Below, piece by piece: positions 25,101 through 40,100 of a stretch of DNA of 64,000 nucleotides. Both the position numbers and the translations under genes were made by a program. The DNA comes from Watersipora subatra (taxonomy: Eukaryota; Bryozoa; Gymnolaemata; Cheilostomatida; Watersiporidae): NCBI RefSeq assembly GCF_963576615.1, contig NC_088708.1, forward strand, positions 27,287,191-27,351,190, written 5' to 3'. How positions within the stretch are numbered: position 1 is the first letter of the stretch; every line of letters begins with the position of its first letter. The notes under the pieces were generated by a model. That model did no database searches. It worked only from the letters and a program-made list of their open reading frames with translations, and was not told the DNA's origin.

Positions 25101-28100
25101 TTCAAATGTGCCGTTACACTCATATTTCCGGTTTCGTTAAATCTGTAAGTAAAAGTTAAATACTTTTCATGTGAACAATTGTATTATCTGAAGTAGGAAT
25201 TGCCTTCACATACTCTCTCTGTTTGGTCAGACAGTATCAGAAAAAGACAGTCTGATATCTCATTTTTATGTTTGTACCAGTATCAAGAGGCACCAGTATC
25301 ATCCATCAAAACTTTGAATACAATGAGTTTTTGCTGCAACAGCAAACTTTTTGTGCACATAATTCCATGTACTCATTGTTTATTTTTTCTCTTAATTTAT
25401 TTAAACTGAACATTTTTCTCATGATATGAAGTTTAAAAGTTAGAATGGTAAATGTTGAATATATTAAATGAACATAAGTTTTCTGCGCAAAGACTTTTTT
25501 ATTACTCAGGCAACGCCGGGCATTCAATTAGTACAATTATAAGACGCAATATACAAATACGCAGTTGTAATAATATACGCATTATTCAGTTATATAATGT
25601 AACAAGCAGCTATATAATACAATACACAGTTATATAATACAATATGGAGTTATATAATGCAATATGCAGTTATATAATGTAACATGGAGTTATATAATGC
25701 AATATGGAATTATATAATGTAACATGGAGTTATATAATGCAATATGGAGTTATATAATACAATCTGGAGTTATATAATACAATGTGCAGTTATATAGTGC
25801 AACATAGAGTTATATAATACAATATGCAGTTATATAATACAATATGCTTTCTCATATAATACAATATTAAGTTATTAATGCAGTATGCAGTTATATAATA
25901 CAATAAAAAATTATACAATGTAACATGGAGTTATATAATACAATATGCAGTTATATAGTGCAACATAGAGTTATATAATACAATATGCAGTTATATAATA
26001 CAATATGCTTTCTCATACCATGCAATATAAAGTTATATCATGCAGTATGCAGTTATATAATACAATATAAAGTTATATAATGTAACATGGAGTTATATAA
26101 TACAATATGAAGTTATATAATACAATAAGAAGTTATATAATACAATATGAAGCTATATAATACAATATGAAATTATATAATACAATATGAAGTTAGATAA
26201 CACAATTATATAATACAGTATGCAGTTATTTCAGATTACTGGTTCACAATGTTAGCAGTAAAGCTTCAGGTCTAATAAACTAACACTAACCCAATGAGAA
26301 AAAGAATCTGTCCGTACGGTTGGCTGCTGCAGAATTTTACTTTCCTGCAATAAACACATAGCATATCATAGAAATACTCAACTACAGATATTTTACTAAA
26401 ACCATACAATCCATAGTTATTCACCACTTCTGATAGCGCCACCATATTATAACTCACACTGATTGGAGCAATGCCAAGCAGAGAACGAAGTTGTGGAATA
26501 AGCTCACTAAACACTTGTTCCATGTCAACCTGATGCACTACAGGGTATGAGTCTGCAGTCGTGTTGACGTTGTAGATGTAAAAGCCACCCCAACGTGGTA
26601 CCAGAAATGAATTGGCTAGCACCTTCTTTCCTGTAACCAGATATAAGAAAGGTGTAAAAAGAACATTGTTCCAAAGCAGCTGAGTAAATCAGGTATACTG
26701 AAGAGTCAGAGATAAGCAACAATGTACTTTAAAAATGACCAAAGCAAAGATTAGAGTAAAAATTTCTAAATAGTCACAAAGTTTCAATTTGTAGAAGACG
26801 GTTGGGTGCAAGTGAATCTTAGTGCATCTAGTCATGAGGAGAATTTTACATGAACTGAGCTTTAGGCTAACTCAGTTTCAAAGCTATATTGATGGTAATC
26901 TGCTTTGTGATAGCCAAAATAGTTTGTTTACTGTCTTGAAAAAGCTATGACCTCTGTACCACGAAATTTCCTCAGGGAGCTAATAATACGAACTGTACAG
27001 TGAATTGCTCCTGAACCACTCTAATCTTGATTTACTATAACAGATTGTATGCAAAAGCGGTTGTACTGTTTGAAAACTTTGTACTGCGTTACCAAAGCAC
27101 AAAAATGTAACCACAATTTTAACACCATTATATACAAATATCGTATTTGTCAAAAGAACAGTACAAAGGTTTTTGCTGTAAGAATATTTTAAAATTTACA
27201 GAAATCTAAATTCTATAGTACTCTATAATACCCCTTGTTCTAGACTTTAGAGATTTCAGAAGTGTTTAGAGTAAATAGTAAGCTAACCTTGTTCATCATG
27301 CAGATGTAATGGGTATTGTTCTCTTGTTGGAACATATACTATGAAGTTCAGGGCTGGATTTGTATCGACAAATGAACCTGAAAAAAAGAAAATGACAGTG
27401 AAGTTGGCACAATGCCATATGAACAGATCATTATAAAGCATAGCAAGAGCTAATTAAAAAGACGAGATACCTAGCCTGGCTTCCACAGGATTGATAAGAT
27501 GAGGCATATCTTTTGGAGTCATATAGTAGTAACCCTTATTTTCCTCTTTCTTTGGCTGTATTGGTAATACTTCATAATATAGAACCTAAAATGAAGGCAT
27601 CGACAAACTGAACCAGCCAAAGTTGTTCATCTCTATAGAGTCCAGGAAATATACAGAAGTATTGATCAGTTGTTACTCGTACTATTCATTCTAGCAACTA
27701 GATGATCATGAGGGACTATTTTCATATATGGAGGATTAAAAGGAAACCGATGCTATTCAGCACTGATAAGTACGTATTTGCAATGCTACAACATGGGTGA
27801 TAACTACACAGTTATACAATGGCACTGGTGAAATCATCTTCATGACAGAATAACAATATCTTTCATAACTACACAACAGTATAACATATCCATGCAGCAA
27901 AGCTAATGGCATAACAAAACTGCATAAACATCAACTAAAGAAAATGGCAGACGAAATTTGCGCTGAGTCTAATACCATGGGAGAGGTGCTTACCTGTGAT
28001 TTGACCTTGATATCCACATAGTCTGAGAGGGCAGTCTGCAGATCATAGAGGTACTCTGAAATTTTTTAGCAATCTAGTAGTGTAAGTAAAAGTAGATAAT

Positions 28101-31100
28101 GGCGAAAGATTCATAATAAGCGGAATAAAGCATGTTTTATTAAAGTAAAAAAAACACACTGTAGCTTACACCTCATCTATACCATATGAGTAGTGTGTTA
28201 CCTGACACTGTAGCATGCTATGATTAGTGTGTTACTTGACACTGCAGTATACTATGAGTAGTGTGTTACCTGGCACTGCAGTAGACATATCCCAACTGGC
28301 GAGCACTTGATCAGGTTGAGAGACGAGCAGAGAGAAGACAACTGTGTATGTAGGGTCGAATTTAAGCGACCTTAGAAGCTCCTTGTCATTCTAGGAAAAC
28401 AAACACAAAGGCTTTCTAAAATCAATTTAAAAAAACTATGATGTAATAATAAAACATGGGAATATATTATGCTTATATTAGTACATGGACATTGTAACTA
28501 GAGGTCTTACCTTACATAACACAGAAATTTAAAAAACCTCTGCTTTATGTAAAAAGAGCAGGATGCTGAAATTTAGATATCAATGTTTTGCATTGGTCAT
28601 ATACAACATTTCATCATCATATTATGTAATATTTATATGCGTGAAGTTGTGCTTTCTACATGAGATAAACATGATCTAGTAGGCCCTACTGCTCACACAT
28701 AACTTTGATCTCAGAACATGACTCAGCATTCAAAAGTGAAAAGGTTTTTTCCTTATTAAAACTAACCTACTATATACTGGGTACAGCTGTTGCCTACTAT
28801 ATACTGTGTACAGCTGTTGCCTACTATATACTGGGTACAGCTGTTGCCTACTATATACTGTGTACAGCTGTTGCCTACTATATACTGGGTACAGCTATTG
28901 CTTACTATATACTGTGTACAGCTGTTGCCTACTATATACTGTGTACAGCTGTTGCCTACTATATACTGTGTACAGCTGTTGCCTACTATATACTGGGTAC
29001 AGCTGTTGCCTACTATATACTGGGTACAGCTGTTGCCTACTACAGTAATACTTCAACTTACGAGTGCTCCAACGTACGAGAAACTTGAGATACGAGCCAG
29101 CTTTCAAGCAAGTTTTAGCACTAACATACGAGCCATGTTTGAGATACGAGCACTTGAGTCAGTTGCCAAGTATGCCGGAGGTGTTTTATGAGAACAGCAT
29201 CACTCTGTATTTTTCAACTGCTCAGGTTATACTGTTGTACCGTGCTTTTTGTGCACGATTTTCTGTGCAGAATTATGTGAATTAAAAGTACTGTGCGTAG
29301 ACCGAAGGTTTGCCAGTAAAATGAAATATAATACAAAGAAAAAGCAAATGATAACAGTCGATATTAAACAGAAAAATATGCGAAATGTGTATGCGTAATT
29401 CAGCTAGCTCGGCAATATGACAGAAATACATTCATAATTATCAAACAGAAGGATTATATTCAGGGCATTTAGTTCGCAAAAGGGCTAACCATAGTTTCTA
29501 AACGGTGCAGCGATCTTCACGACTGCTGATGGCATTGGACAAACAATTGGCCGGTGACAGCGTAACTGAAACGATGCTATGTGAAAAGGCCGGCGCTATC
29601 TATCCAAACTGTTTAATAGACATTCGGACAAGTTGGCTAGTGGTCGTGCGTTAACCATTTGTGACGACACCTGTGTTCGTCCTAATCGCAACATGTTGCA
29701 AGGGCGACAAAGGCAAACGTCCTTAGATAGGTTTATCTTAAAACGGCCGGCTAGTCGTGAAAGCGAAAAAAAAGGAAAAATTTCTCGACAACCAGCGAGA
29801 AATTTCAAACTATGAACGCCGAAGAAATTTTAATTACGTTTAATTGAAAATGAAAGTTTGCTTTTAGGTTTGCTTCTGAGTTTGTCTTTTAACACTTTGA
29901 TAAAATCCAAATTTATCAAGGACAACTGTTGTAACGAAGGATAACTTATATCTCCTTCCCTGGCAAATGCGAGTGTTAACTGCTATTGTATGTATTTACT
30001 TTTACATTTTAATTAATCACATTTCCTTGCATTATTTATTTGTTGCTTTTTGAAAGCATTTAGTACGTAAGGACAATAGCCAACATGTTCTTTCTGTTAC
30101 AACATCTTGTTTTGAGTGTTCTATTTGCTTTTTTAGAGTATGGAAACCAATCAATATATATTTAATTGTTCTATATATAAATGAATTGCACCAACATGAG
30201 AGTAAATTGACATACGAGCTCAGTCTCGGAACGCATTAAGCTCGTAAGTTGAAGTATGACTGTATATACTGTGTACAGCTGTTGCCTACTATATACTGTG
30301 TACAGCTGTTGCCTACTATATACTGTGTACAGCTGTTGCCTACTATATACAGTGTATAGCTGTTGAAACCACAGAGCTGACTGTAGTTGATAAGATTGTA
30401 TGTTTTCTGTACTGATTATTTGTGGATTGATTTTTTAAATTTTAACTCACCATTAATTAATTCTCAATTTAATTTTAAAATAATTTTCACAAGTTTATTT
30501 GCTACCATTAATAGATTTGTTACAATAGAAATCGACCACTTTACAGCCTTAATGATACCCATATAACCAGCACAATGCTATGTTTACAAAAGAAATTACG
30601 TTTTACCTACTTAGAAATACAAAAACAATAAAATTGTCAAACTTCTGAAATAAAGTCTGCTACAAACTATTAGCTTTTAAAATTAAAGCTTTGGGTTGCT
30701 GACCCAAGTTTTAATGCCACAAAATGACACAGCAATATCATCATACAAATGGCAACCCGAGAAAGGCAACTCCCAAGTTAGATAACAAAGGCATTTTTTT
30801 CATATGTTATCAAGTTCTCCGGTCACTGCTGCTTCAAATTGGAAATTTTTTGTTGCGCATTTCTTAGTTTATTTACCCGCTGTATGTCTCTGGTGAAGTT
30901 AAAATACAATGACATGGACTCACTATTGGCTCCCCGTGAACTACTTGGAAGGAACGGGATAGTGCAGCTGGCCGGAAAAGCTCTTCACACACAGCCTCAG
31001 CTTGTGGTATAACATCTGTCAGCTGTGAGGGATCTGTGACAACCACAAGTTAAATTCACAACGGCATTTAACAAAAACTTTTCTGACACACACAAATATT

Positions 31101-34100
31101 GAGCCCTCAAAAATTTTTATTCTAAGCCTGGGCACCTAGTTTCCCACTGCCATGTCATTTGATTTTATCGCACCGATTATTCAAGATATACTGTTATGAA
31201 AAATATATTGTGACATCAGCAGCAAACTGTAAGGAGAAGAACACAATTCCATGACTGGTTGAACACAAAGCGCATGCTGTCACTTATCACATACTGTAGC
31301 ATTCAAATGTGTCTAAAAACCAACAATGCAAGTAGTGCTTCAGCAGCTGCTAGTGCTTGAGTGGCGAATGTAAACAGTAGACCTTTAGTAATATGAGTGA
31401 GAGGTACAAGAGTACACAGTATAGCAGTATGAGTGGGGAGTGTAAATAATACTGCCATAATAGCATGAATGAGAAAACTTTGTTTGATGAAAGAGGAAAG
31501 AGAGTTTGAGGAAAGGTACAAACAAGCAGTAAAACTGTAGTTGTACAAATGAGCGGTGTAAACTGCGCCTTTGCAGCAGCATGAGTGGAAGGTACAAACA
31601 GTGTGTTATGGATGCGATAGATTTGATTTGCGACCCAACTCATTTGGGTCCTATAATGCGACGAAGCCACTTCAAAAGCAAGACTTCATCCCTTCACACA
31701 GCTTAAGTTGTAAGCATTTCAGCATCAAACATTTCAGTTACATCAATTGACTTTATTTGACTTCAATTGACTTGGTTTTATACCATTGCTCTTGAAGAAA
31801 TGCTTTCTTCAGAGAGATCTGCTTTATTTTGTTTCCTTACCAAGGAATATGTTGTTTATAATGCTAAGGCAAAGTGTTAGCATCATCTTATTTAAGGCAA
31901 TTTATTTTCATGCCATTGTGTCAAAATTGTAAGTGATTACATTATTGCATACTGGTTACGAATCTGACATTTTGGATGTGACATTTTAGATGTGATCAAA
32001 ATCTCTGATAGTGTTATGAAATTAATTATGTATAACAATTGAAGGTAAACGTGTATGTTCAAAAGTAAGCAATGGAGTTGAGATTTTATAATATGTTAGC
32101 AATTATAAGTGAATAAGTGCATGTATAAATGCAGTGCTAGAATAGTTCATATCAGTATGATTGGTAATTTTTTTCAAAGAAGTCAATGTTATCGATGTGA
32201 CAACATCAGTATATTGATAGTATGTCCCAATTTTTTAAATATTCACATGAATAGGCCTTTTTAACTTTAGCTTCATTGTTTAATTTGAAGAAGCAGCAGG
32301 AGTTCCCACTGAGATAGCATGGCCCTGTGAGGTTCATCATCTATTACCACGTTCATAAGTACATGTAAGATTTCTGATGACTAGGATATCAATGACATCC
32401 TGTATTCCTTCTTTGCCACTACCTTTCAAATCTCCAATCGACCAGTTCTCATTGTAATCAACAACTCTGATGTTAACAATGATAGAAATTTTTTCTTCTA
32501 CACCTTTTGGAAGAGTGGTTGACAAGCACGTTAACAATTCAGAAACAGCTGTCAATGAATTAGCAGGGGGTCATTAGTGTACTTGGTGAGTCAGCAACAA
32601 GCATGATTCTCAGCATCTCAAGCTGCCCATTCAAAACACTCTTTCATCTATGGCAGTTCTATCAGTATTTCTCGTCATTCTATAATTATTCCATGATTTG
32701 CGGAACTCTGTTCAGCGACAGGTATTTTTTTTCATAGGTTCAGAGTGCTGGACAGGTAAGCTATTACAGACACTTTCTTTATTGGTAAACTTGGCAATGT
32801 TCTCTGAACTCTTTCGCTTGCTTCTCTTAGATTATGTAACCTGACACTGACGGAAAATTTGCTGCTTCTAAGAGTGCCTTGGTTTTTGCACTTGGATTAC
32901 TCTTCCAGTCTTTTGCCATTTTCCACTTCTTTGCTTTATTTTCCTTAGAGCTTGTTCTAAAAGATTCAAACATACTTTATGAATTATTGGATTGACAAGC
33001 CTTCCTATTACTGTATCACTGTGTGATAAATTAACAAAGAAATTAAGCATCCCTTCTCACATTGCTTATCTCTTATAAGTACAATTCAAACATTTAGAAA
33101 TAAGGAGATGAAGTTTATTAGCAAGTGAAGCTTACCTTTTCTGTTTCTCTCTATTAGCTTTGTTCCTCAGTGCATCATTGGTTGCTGCTTCATATCTAGT
33201 TGTCTCTCGTTTTAATTTCTGTCTGACTTGTTGACACCCATGACTGCTCTTAGCCATGCTGCTTTGCTGGTTTACAATGTTCAACTGAGAGAGTATGCTT
33301 TTTGTTATTTTGACAAAAATGTTGCTTTATGTTTTACCTTACGCCATGGCGAGATGTCCTCATTTAACCTAACAATGCTATCAATAGAATACAATACAGT
33401 ACGCGTCAAGTATATCCATACTGACTAAATGCCAGCTGTGTGTTCACTCTTGTGAATTTTTTAAAAACTTATTTTAGACTGGTGGCTTTGACTTTTCCTA
33501 AGAGTGATTAGAGCTGCCAAAAATAACCTAAATATTTCTTCAATGAGCCAAAAATAGCATTAATTTGCTGATCTTGTAACACACGCATACTGGCCACATA
33601 CATAGCAAAATATAGACAAGCAATAAAACAGTGTTTAAAACAGTAATTTTTATTCACGAGTAGGTGACATGCAGTGGGCGTGCCCTGCCCATAATATTCA
33701 GCTCTTATGACTTCAAAACCTTAAACAACTTCAGTGGGAATAAAAACCAGCTCTAATTTTTGCTTGAGCTGGTAGAAAATATGATCAATGTTAAGAAATT
33801 CATTGAAAAAATCTTGGACTGAATCTATATTTAAAATGACGTCGGTGATTGGCTAATATATGTAACAGAAATTTTGTAAAAGTAAAAATTTAAATCTTAA
33901 CTATTTTGTGATGGAAAAAACAAAAAGTGTCAGTCGGCTGAATTCTTTTATTAATTCAATATCGGTTTGATATCAAAGTGTAATCCAAATTAACCAATGT
34001 TTTGATGCAAGTGGGAGATACGAAGAGCGCTGCTGGAGTATTATGAGTGGAAGATAAAAACTACTCCTGGTGTAGCACGTGCTGATGATCCAAGCAGATT

Positions 34101-37100
34101 CATGACATGCTGTGGAACACATGGGACCCTCTTCGTAAGAATGTAACAAATGTCAAGGAATCGGTAGACTGGCGCTAGCTTACAACTCAAACATTATTAT
34201 TCCAGCTCTAGTCAGTCATGAACAGCGATTAGCTGAATGGCTGCCAACAATCTGACTTACCCGAAGGAAGTGCAAGAAATATTTGTCGTCGGTTGTTGAT
34301 GTAAGGAAGAGTGACCTTGGCCTTGAGACGTCTCACGAGGTAGAATACATACTTTTCCCCAGAATCACCAGGAAATGAATCCAATTCTGAACAAAAAAGA
34401 GGAAACTTGACCGAATATTTTCAGTAAACTGATAATATACAGAGGATCTTGAGATTGCAAAGCAAACCAACCTTCTGATGTCAGTGCATTCAGTTGCTGC
34501 AGCTCCTGTTGCAGCGCTAGCCGAACAGTTCCTTGGTATTTCACAGAAACAAATCCTTTGACATTGTTCATTCCTGCAATATATATCAAGAAAGGCATTG
34601 CGACCTTCTACCCATTTTGATCAACCTGAGCCATGAGCCTAATTTATCTGTTGGCTATCACCCGTAATGCTGTTCCTGACCACAGACTTATAGATAGCTG
34701 ATGTTCTGTAAATTAACTTTCTAAATTAACTGAGACTCACGAGCAAAAGTCTCTTGAAGCACTTCACCAAATCTTGCAGCAGCAATAGGATCCACTTCCT
34801 CTGATCCAATCACAAACTCCAAATCGATTCGTAGGTTCGGCTATATAAGTATCAAGAGAACACTGAGAACAACTGAACTTGTAAACAAACAGCGTGCAAA
34901 AAATTATGTTTTATAGAGGAAAACATCTATGTTCACAGAACCCATATTTGAATTCGCTTACAAATCACAGAGTTTACAAATCACAAAGCCCCACCGCTAT
35001 ACTAGTATTCTTGTTGCACTCAAAATAGTATCATGAATTATAACCCTGAAAAACACCCAAAAACTTGGATAAAAAACAATAAGCACAATAATGTAATACA
35101 TGTTGTGAAAACTGATTTCTTAGTATAAAATAAATACCCAAAGATGACAAAATATATTACTACTTACAATAGCGTTGAAGGCTTGCTGTATTTCGCTGTA
35201 TGGTAAGTCAGCTCTGTATACTGTTGTGGTCCGCCACCAAATGGGCACACCAACAAAAACAAAGAATAATCCAAAGACCACAGAAGCTGTGTGACTGAAC
35301 CATCTCTCTGTAAAAGTTATTATGCTATATTGGTAAACTTTTGTAGAGACCTAAATTACATTTTTCATCGGTTGAAATGTATTTTCTGTTTAATAATACG
35401 AACCATAATTACTACCATATACGGCCTACTCTATACAGAAAAGGCAAACTTTTTTAAAACTACATTCACTCATGTTTGTTAGTACTTACATCAAATCAAA
35501 AATTATCAAAGGCAAAACTTGAAATAATTAGTGCATATACATGTGTTAAGAATTTTTCTGCCGAATGACTAATTGCAACGAGAGTCTATTTCAGTAAAGT
35601 CTACTAAAACAGCAGTGGCATCCACAAGACACAAAAATTGGTAAAAGTATTCCACTCTATTGAATTGTCCAAGGTGATCAGTGCCCGCAAGCTATTCAGA
35701 ATAAACTGACTATTATCAGGTCTTTTAGTTGCAAGAAGGGCAAATACTATCTAGTACAACACAAAACTGCAATTGCTGCCTTAGTAAGAACAGCCAGAAA
35801 TTCTCTCCTTCAAATTGTTTTAACATATATGTACAAACTCTCTTTTTACTGTTTAACCTAGTAGCAATAATTAACTACCAATTGATTATTATATGTAACT
35901 AGCTCAATAATCTATACCGATTAATACTAAAGCTATGGAGTCTGCTTCTGTCAGGCAAGACATGTTTGTATTATAAAATGGTAATAGTCAGCAATGCTTG
36001 AAACTGATAAATTTTTAACATGCTTCAATTTTGTGCGATGAAAAATGTAGAATATCCTAATTTTAGACGATTTTAACACATGAAACCTGTTCAACTTGTA
36101 AAGTTACTCTAAATCGATTTATAAAAATTGCTTCAGAAATTCTCTCCTTCAAATTATTGTAATATATATGTACAAACTTTTCAGCACATGATACATAGTC
36201 AAAGGTAATATTTGACACTAACATGCCCAAATTAATTTCTAACAAGCAAAAGCTACATGACATCTTTGTAGCTTTTAGTTATAATTATACTAACACACAT
36301 ACCAGAAAAAGTGTTGCGCATTCTATATATATATTTAAAGATATATAGAATGCGCAACACTAAAAGATATATATATATAATATATATCTTTTAGGATTTA
36401 CTTCATGTTGCTTTCTATTTCAACTCCCTATCTACGCCACTTGTTTATCAATAATGAGTGATAATAAAAAGGTTATCTGGCAATTTATGTTCATATATCG
36501 GTGACAAAAATTACATTTTCAGGTTTCATAACAAAAAGTCCATTTTTAAATGCAGGCGTATAAAAATTTTGAGTATAATATAATCTATAATGATAAAGTA
36601 ATTCTAAATCTTAAGTCGAGTAATAATCCTAAAAAACTGATAGAATACATTAGAAAAAATTCTGATTAAGGTCGAAAAAGAACTGTCGATTGGATAAATT
36701 GATTAACTAATACTAGCTTCTTTCGCTTGCTGTGGTTGCACGCTAAAGGATCACATTATATCATCACATTACGACTTTGTTTCCTCAGCTGTTATTACAG
36801 TATATTAAACATATTAATATGTCTTAGAGAACAGTTGTCATTGAGAGTCAGTCTTATTCTCCCTGATAAGGAGTGCTGAACACTATTCTGTAGCAAGTAG
36901 CTTATAATGGAATGCAATTACTCATGTGGCTGGAACAATGTTACACCTGATAAGGTTTATAAAAGCCTGTAGGAATTTTACAGAAGAAGACTGCTGTGAG
37001 GTGTTGTCACTATAAAGGGTAATAAGGTTTGGGATGATCCATGTCGCATAGCAATTGGATGTAGTGTGTAGATAGGTGTCAACATTGTAGATGCCTTTCG

Positions 37101-40100
37101 ATTAAAAACATCAATAATGGTGTGCAAATAATGTTGTCAAATTAAATGACACGGCAAATGGCATCAATATGTTTGCAAGGTAACAACTGAGAGATGTGAC
37201 AATAATGACTGACTCAGCAACCGTATTTAATATCCCCCACCTTGATTTAGTAAATATGATTAACAAGTGATAGTTATACAATGGTGTAAATCACAGCAGA
37301 TGTACTCGGTATAATGCTACTTCCAGTAGTTTTGAAATTACGGTTGCAGCCGATTTAAAAACGGCTCAGCATCAAACATGATCATGCAAACCGTCAATAG
37401 TCTATGTGGCTTGCACAAGGGTTTTTGGGAGATACTCGGACAAGTAACAGATTTTTGTGATCAGTTAAATTAGTCGCCAACTGATCACAAAAATCAGTTG
37501 TGGCTACTAATCAATTAGTGACTACTACTGTTTGAGAGACAAAGAAAGCTACTGCCTAAGTTGTTTAGCACAGCAGTAAATATATACAAGACGATGAAGC
37601 ACGAGGCATTAAACTGTGCTGAAGGTAACAAAAGGAACAACAGACGATAACAGTAAGCTTAAACTATGAGCTTCGGTGAGCTTCAAAGGTTGACCACATG
37701 CATAACATTAAGCCTGTTGCACTAGCTCTACCCTGGCCTGCCGAGTCAATGTTAGTGACCCCCTTATGGCTAGCAGATTGATTTGGATCCTTTTGTCGGT
37801 TATATTATCATATTATGTCTTTGTGTACTCATATGTTTTAAAAATACATAAGCGTGTCTTATAGAGCAGTTGTCATAGATGTTCAGCGCAAAAACAATCT
37901 AAACAAAAACTGATGGGATCTACGACTAACAATGTTGACCAACTGCTATTCTCTGGCCTTCCTGCTACTAAACTCTTTTGGCATCCACAAGTATTAACCT
38001 GCAGTTGTACTCGAGCACTTACACTGCTAAAATATTTCGGCATATTTAAGGAATGCTGCATTCGTGTATAGGCTACTGTGTCTTCATTGTCAGCAATACG
38101 ACAAAGAAGTTGCTGCGCAGCACTAAGCTGCTACAATAGCACACCAACCTCCCCTTTGCCACCAGCCTTCACCACCACGGCAATACACGCCCACAGCAGA
38201 ATGCTGTCACAAATCTTACGGCAGTCCCTACTGCCAACCCGTAAGCAAAACAAACCAGCAGCCTCGCTGCTGCCCGATGGACTCTCAAGTCCGATCTCCA
38301 CGGCGCAGATTGCTTGTTAGTAGAATTACAGCAATACACGCAATCAGCTTACTTGCTCTCCCACTGAAGCTTCTCTCAAGCAACTGATTAACGCCTGTTT
38401 ATATAGCGAGACCTGTTAGTCCCTCGGCCTGTGAAAAGCTGACTTTTCTCAGGAAAAGCAAACTTACAGAGCAAAGCAAAGTTCACAGGAAAGTTAGGGA
38501 CTTTCTATGAAAGCAATGATATACAGACCCCTGTATATCATTGCCCTGGGGGCTGTATATTGTTAAATAACGTGCAGGTACATACCTTGATACGACACTA
38601 TAGAATAAGCCGATCCGTGAGTTGCCGTAAAGCTTATATGTCATAGCATCGAGAAGCCAATCAAGCTGTTTATCTGATAGCTTTAATACCATGGCAAAAG
38701 CATCACTTACCTTGACTTGTTTCACCATTGCCTTAGACATCATTAGGCTACATAATACCTCAAAACACGATTACACACCATGCCCCCTCTCCTAGGAAAA
38801 AGCCACCTCAGAAGATCCTAATTTCATATATTGTTATTTCCAATCAAGTTACAAACTTCCAAGATCAAAACTACAATTTTCCTTTTACCCCAAATACTCT
38901 ATCATCTCCTTCGCTTCCCAAGGACTCTTCCTCTGCAGCTAGGTCAAGGGTCTTGGACTCCTCTTGACCAGTGCAGGCATCTGCCGTACTGACAGGCTTG
39001 CTGCTTTTATAAACCCTGGGGTCTCAAAAGACTCCTCCAGGGAGCTTTTAGCAACGCCTACAGTTTCCACCCTGGCCTTCTCCGCACTCAAGCTTTCCTC
39101 CCTGGAATCGCCCTCCAGGCTTGGATTACAAGAGCCAGGTCCAGCAGCCTTCTCTGCTTAAGCATGGGCGCCGGCAGAAACGCTGTCCACCGCGGGCCTA
39201 GCCTTCGCAAATCTAGCGGGCAAACGGGCTTTCACCTTGGCCATTTCAGCTAAGACGCCTTGGAGGGCGACAGAGCTCTCATACTCCTCACTCAATTCCA
39301 TTTCCTCCTTCTCTAACTCCCTAATCTGCTCCTCAAACCTGCGCTGTAACCTCTCTCTCCTTAACCTAATATTTTTCCTTTTCTCCTCAAATTTATTCTC
39401 ATCCAAAAAGCTGTCGCTTTCTATTTCGTCTAAAAACTCATTCACTTTGTTCAATATAGAGGCTTTCTGTACTTTGCCACTGTTCTTTATTACACCGGCA
39501 TAACTAGCACCAGATCGAGAAATTGATTCACTAGCTGACATTATGTCTAATTCTCTTTCAGCTTGATCCTTAAGACCAGACACCATTGGTTTGGGTGTTA
39601 ATAAACGCTTAGGTTCCATATTTTCCTTCAAGTTCATTTTAAAACCATGAAAAACGTCAGGAAACTCCTTTTGGTCAAAATCATCTTTGCACATACTATT
39701 AATGTCAAGCAATTTTAGCTGATGTAACTCATGTAATCCTAAAAGATTTTTTCTAGAACCTGTTAAAACATACACGGAAGTGTCGACTGACCTAAGAGTG
39801 CTTCTGATTTCAACTTTACAAATTCCAGCTACAGATAGAGAAGATTCATCTGCGCTATATATACTACGTTCAGGTTTACTCAAACTCAGACCAAGCATTT
39901 TACTAGTCTCTTCTGTTACCGTAGAAACTTCTGCTCCTGTATCGAGTGTAAACTCAACATTTTTCCCATTTACTTTTAAAACTTGTTTAATGTCACTACT
40001 ACATAGCCCATCTTTATTGCTTTTGGTGAATCTCACTCTATGTGGACTTTTTCTAAAACTCCTACTTTGTCTACTAGACTTGTACCTATCCCCTGATGGG

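Noticed and set aside
28705-29191. Overlapping frames rich in YYILGTAVA, PTIYWVQLL and CCLLYTGYS repeats
   Set aside because: By-product of the 27-bp minisatellite, open in all three + frames.
38078-38320. 80-codon plus-strand frame near the LTR element
   Set aside because: Ser/Thr/Pro/Ala-rich composition with no motif and no link to PIGS or to the element.
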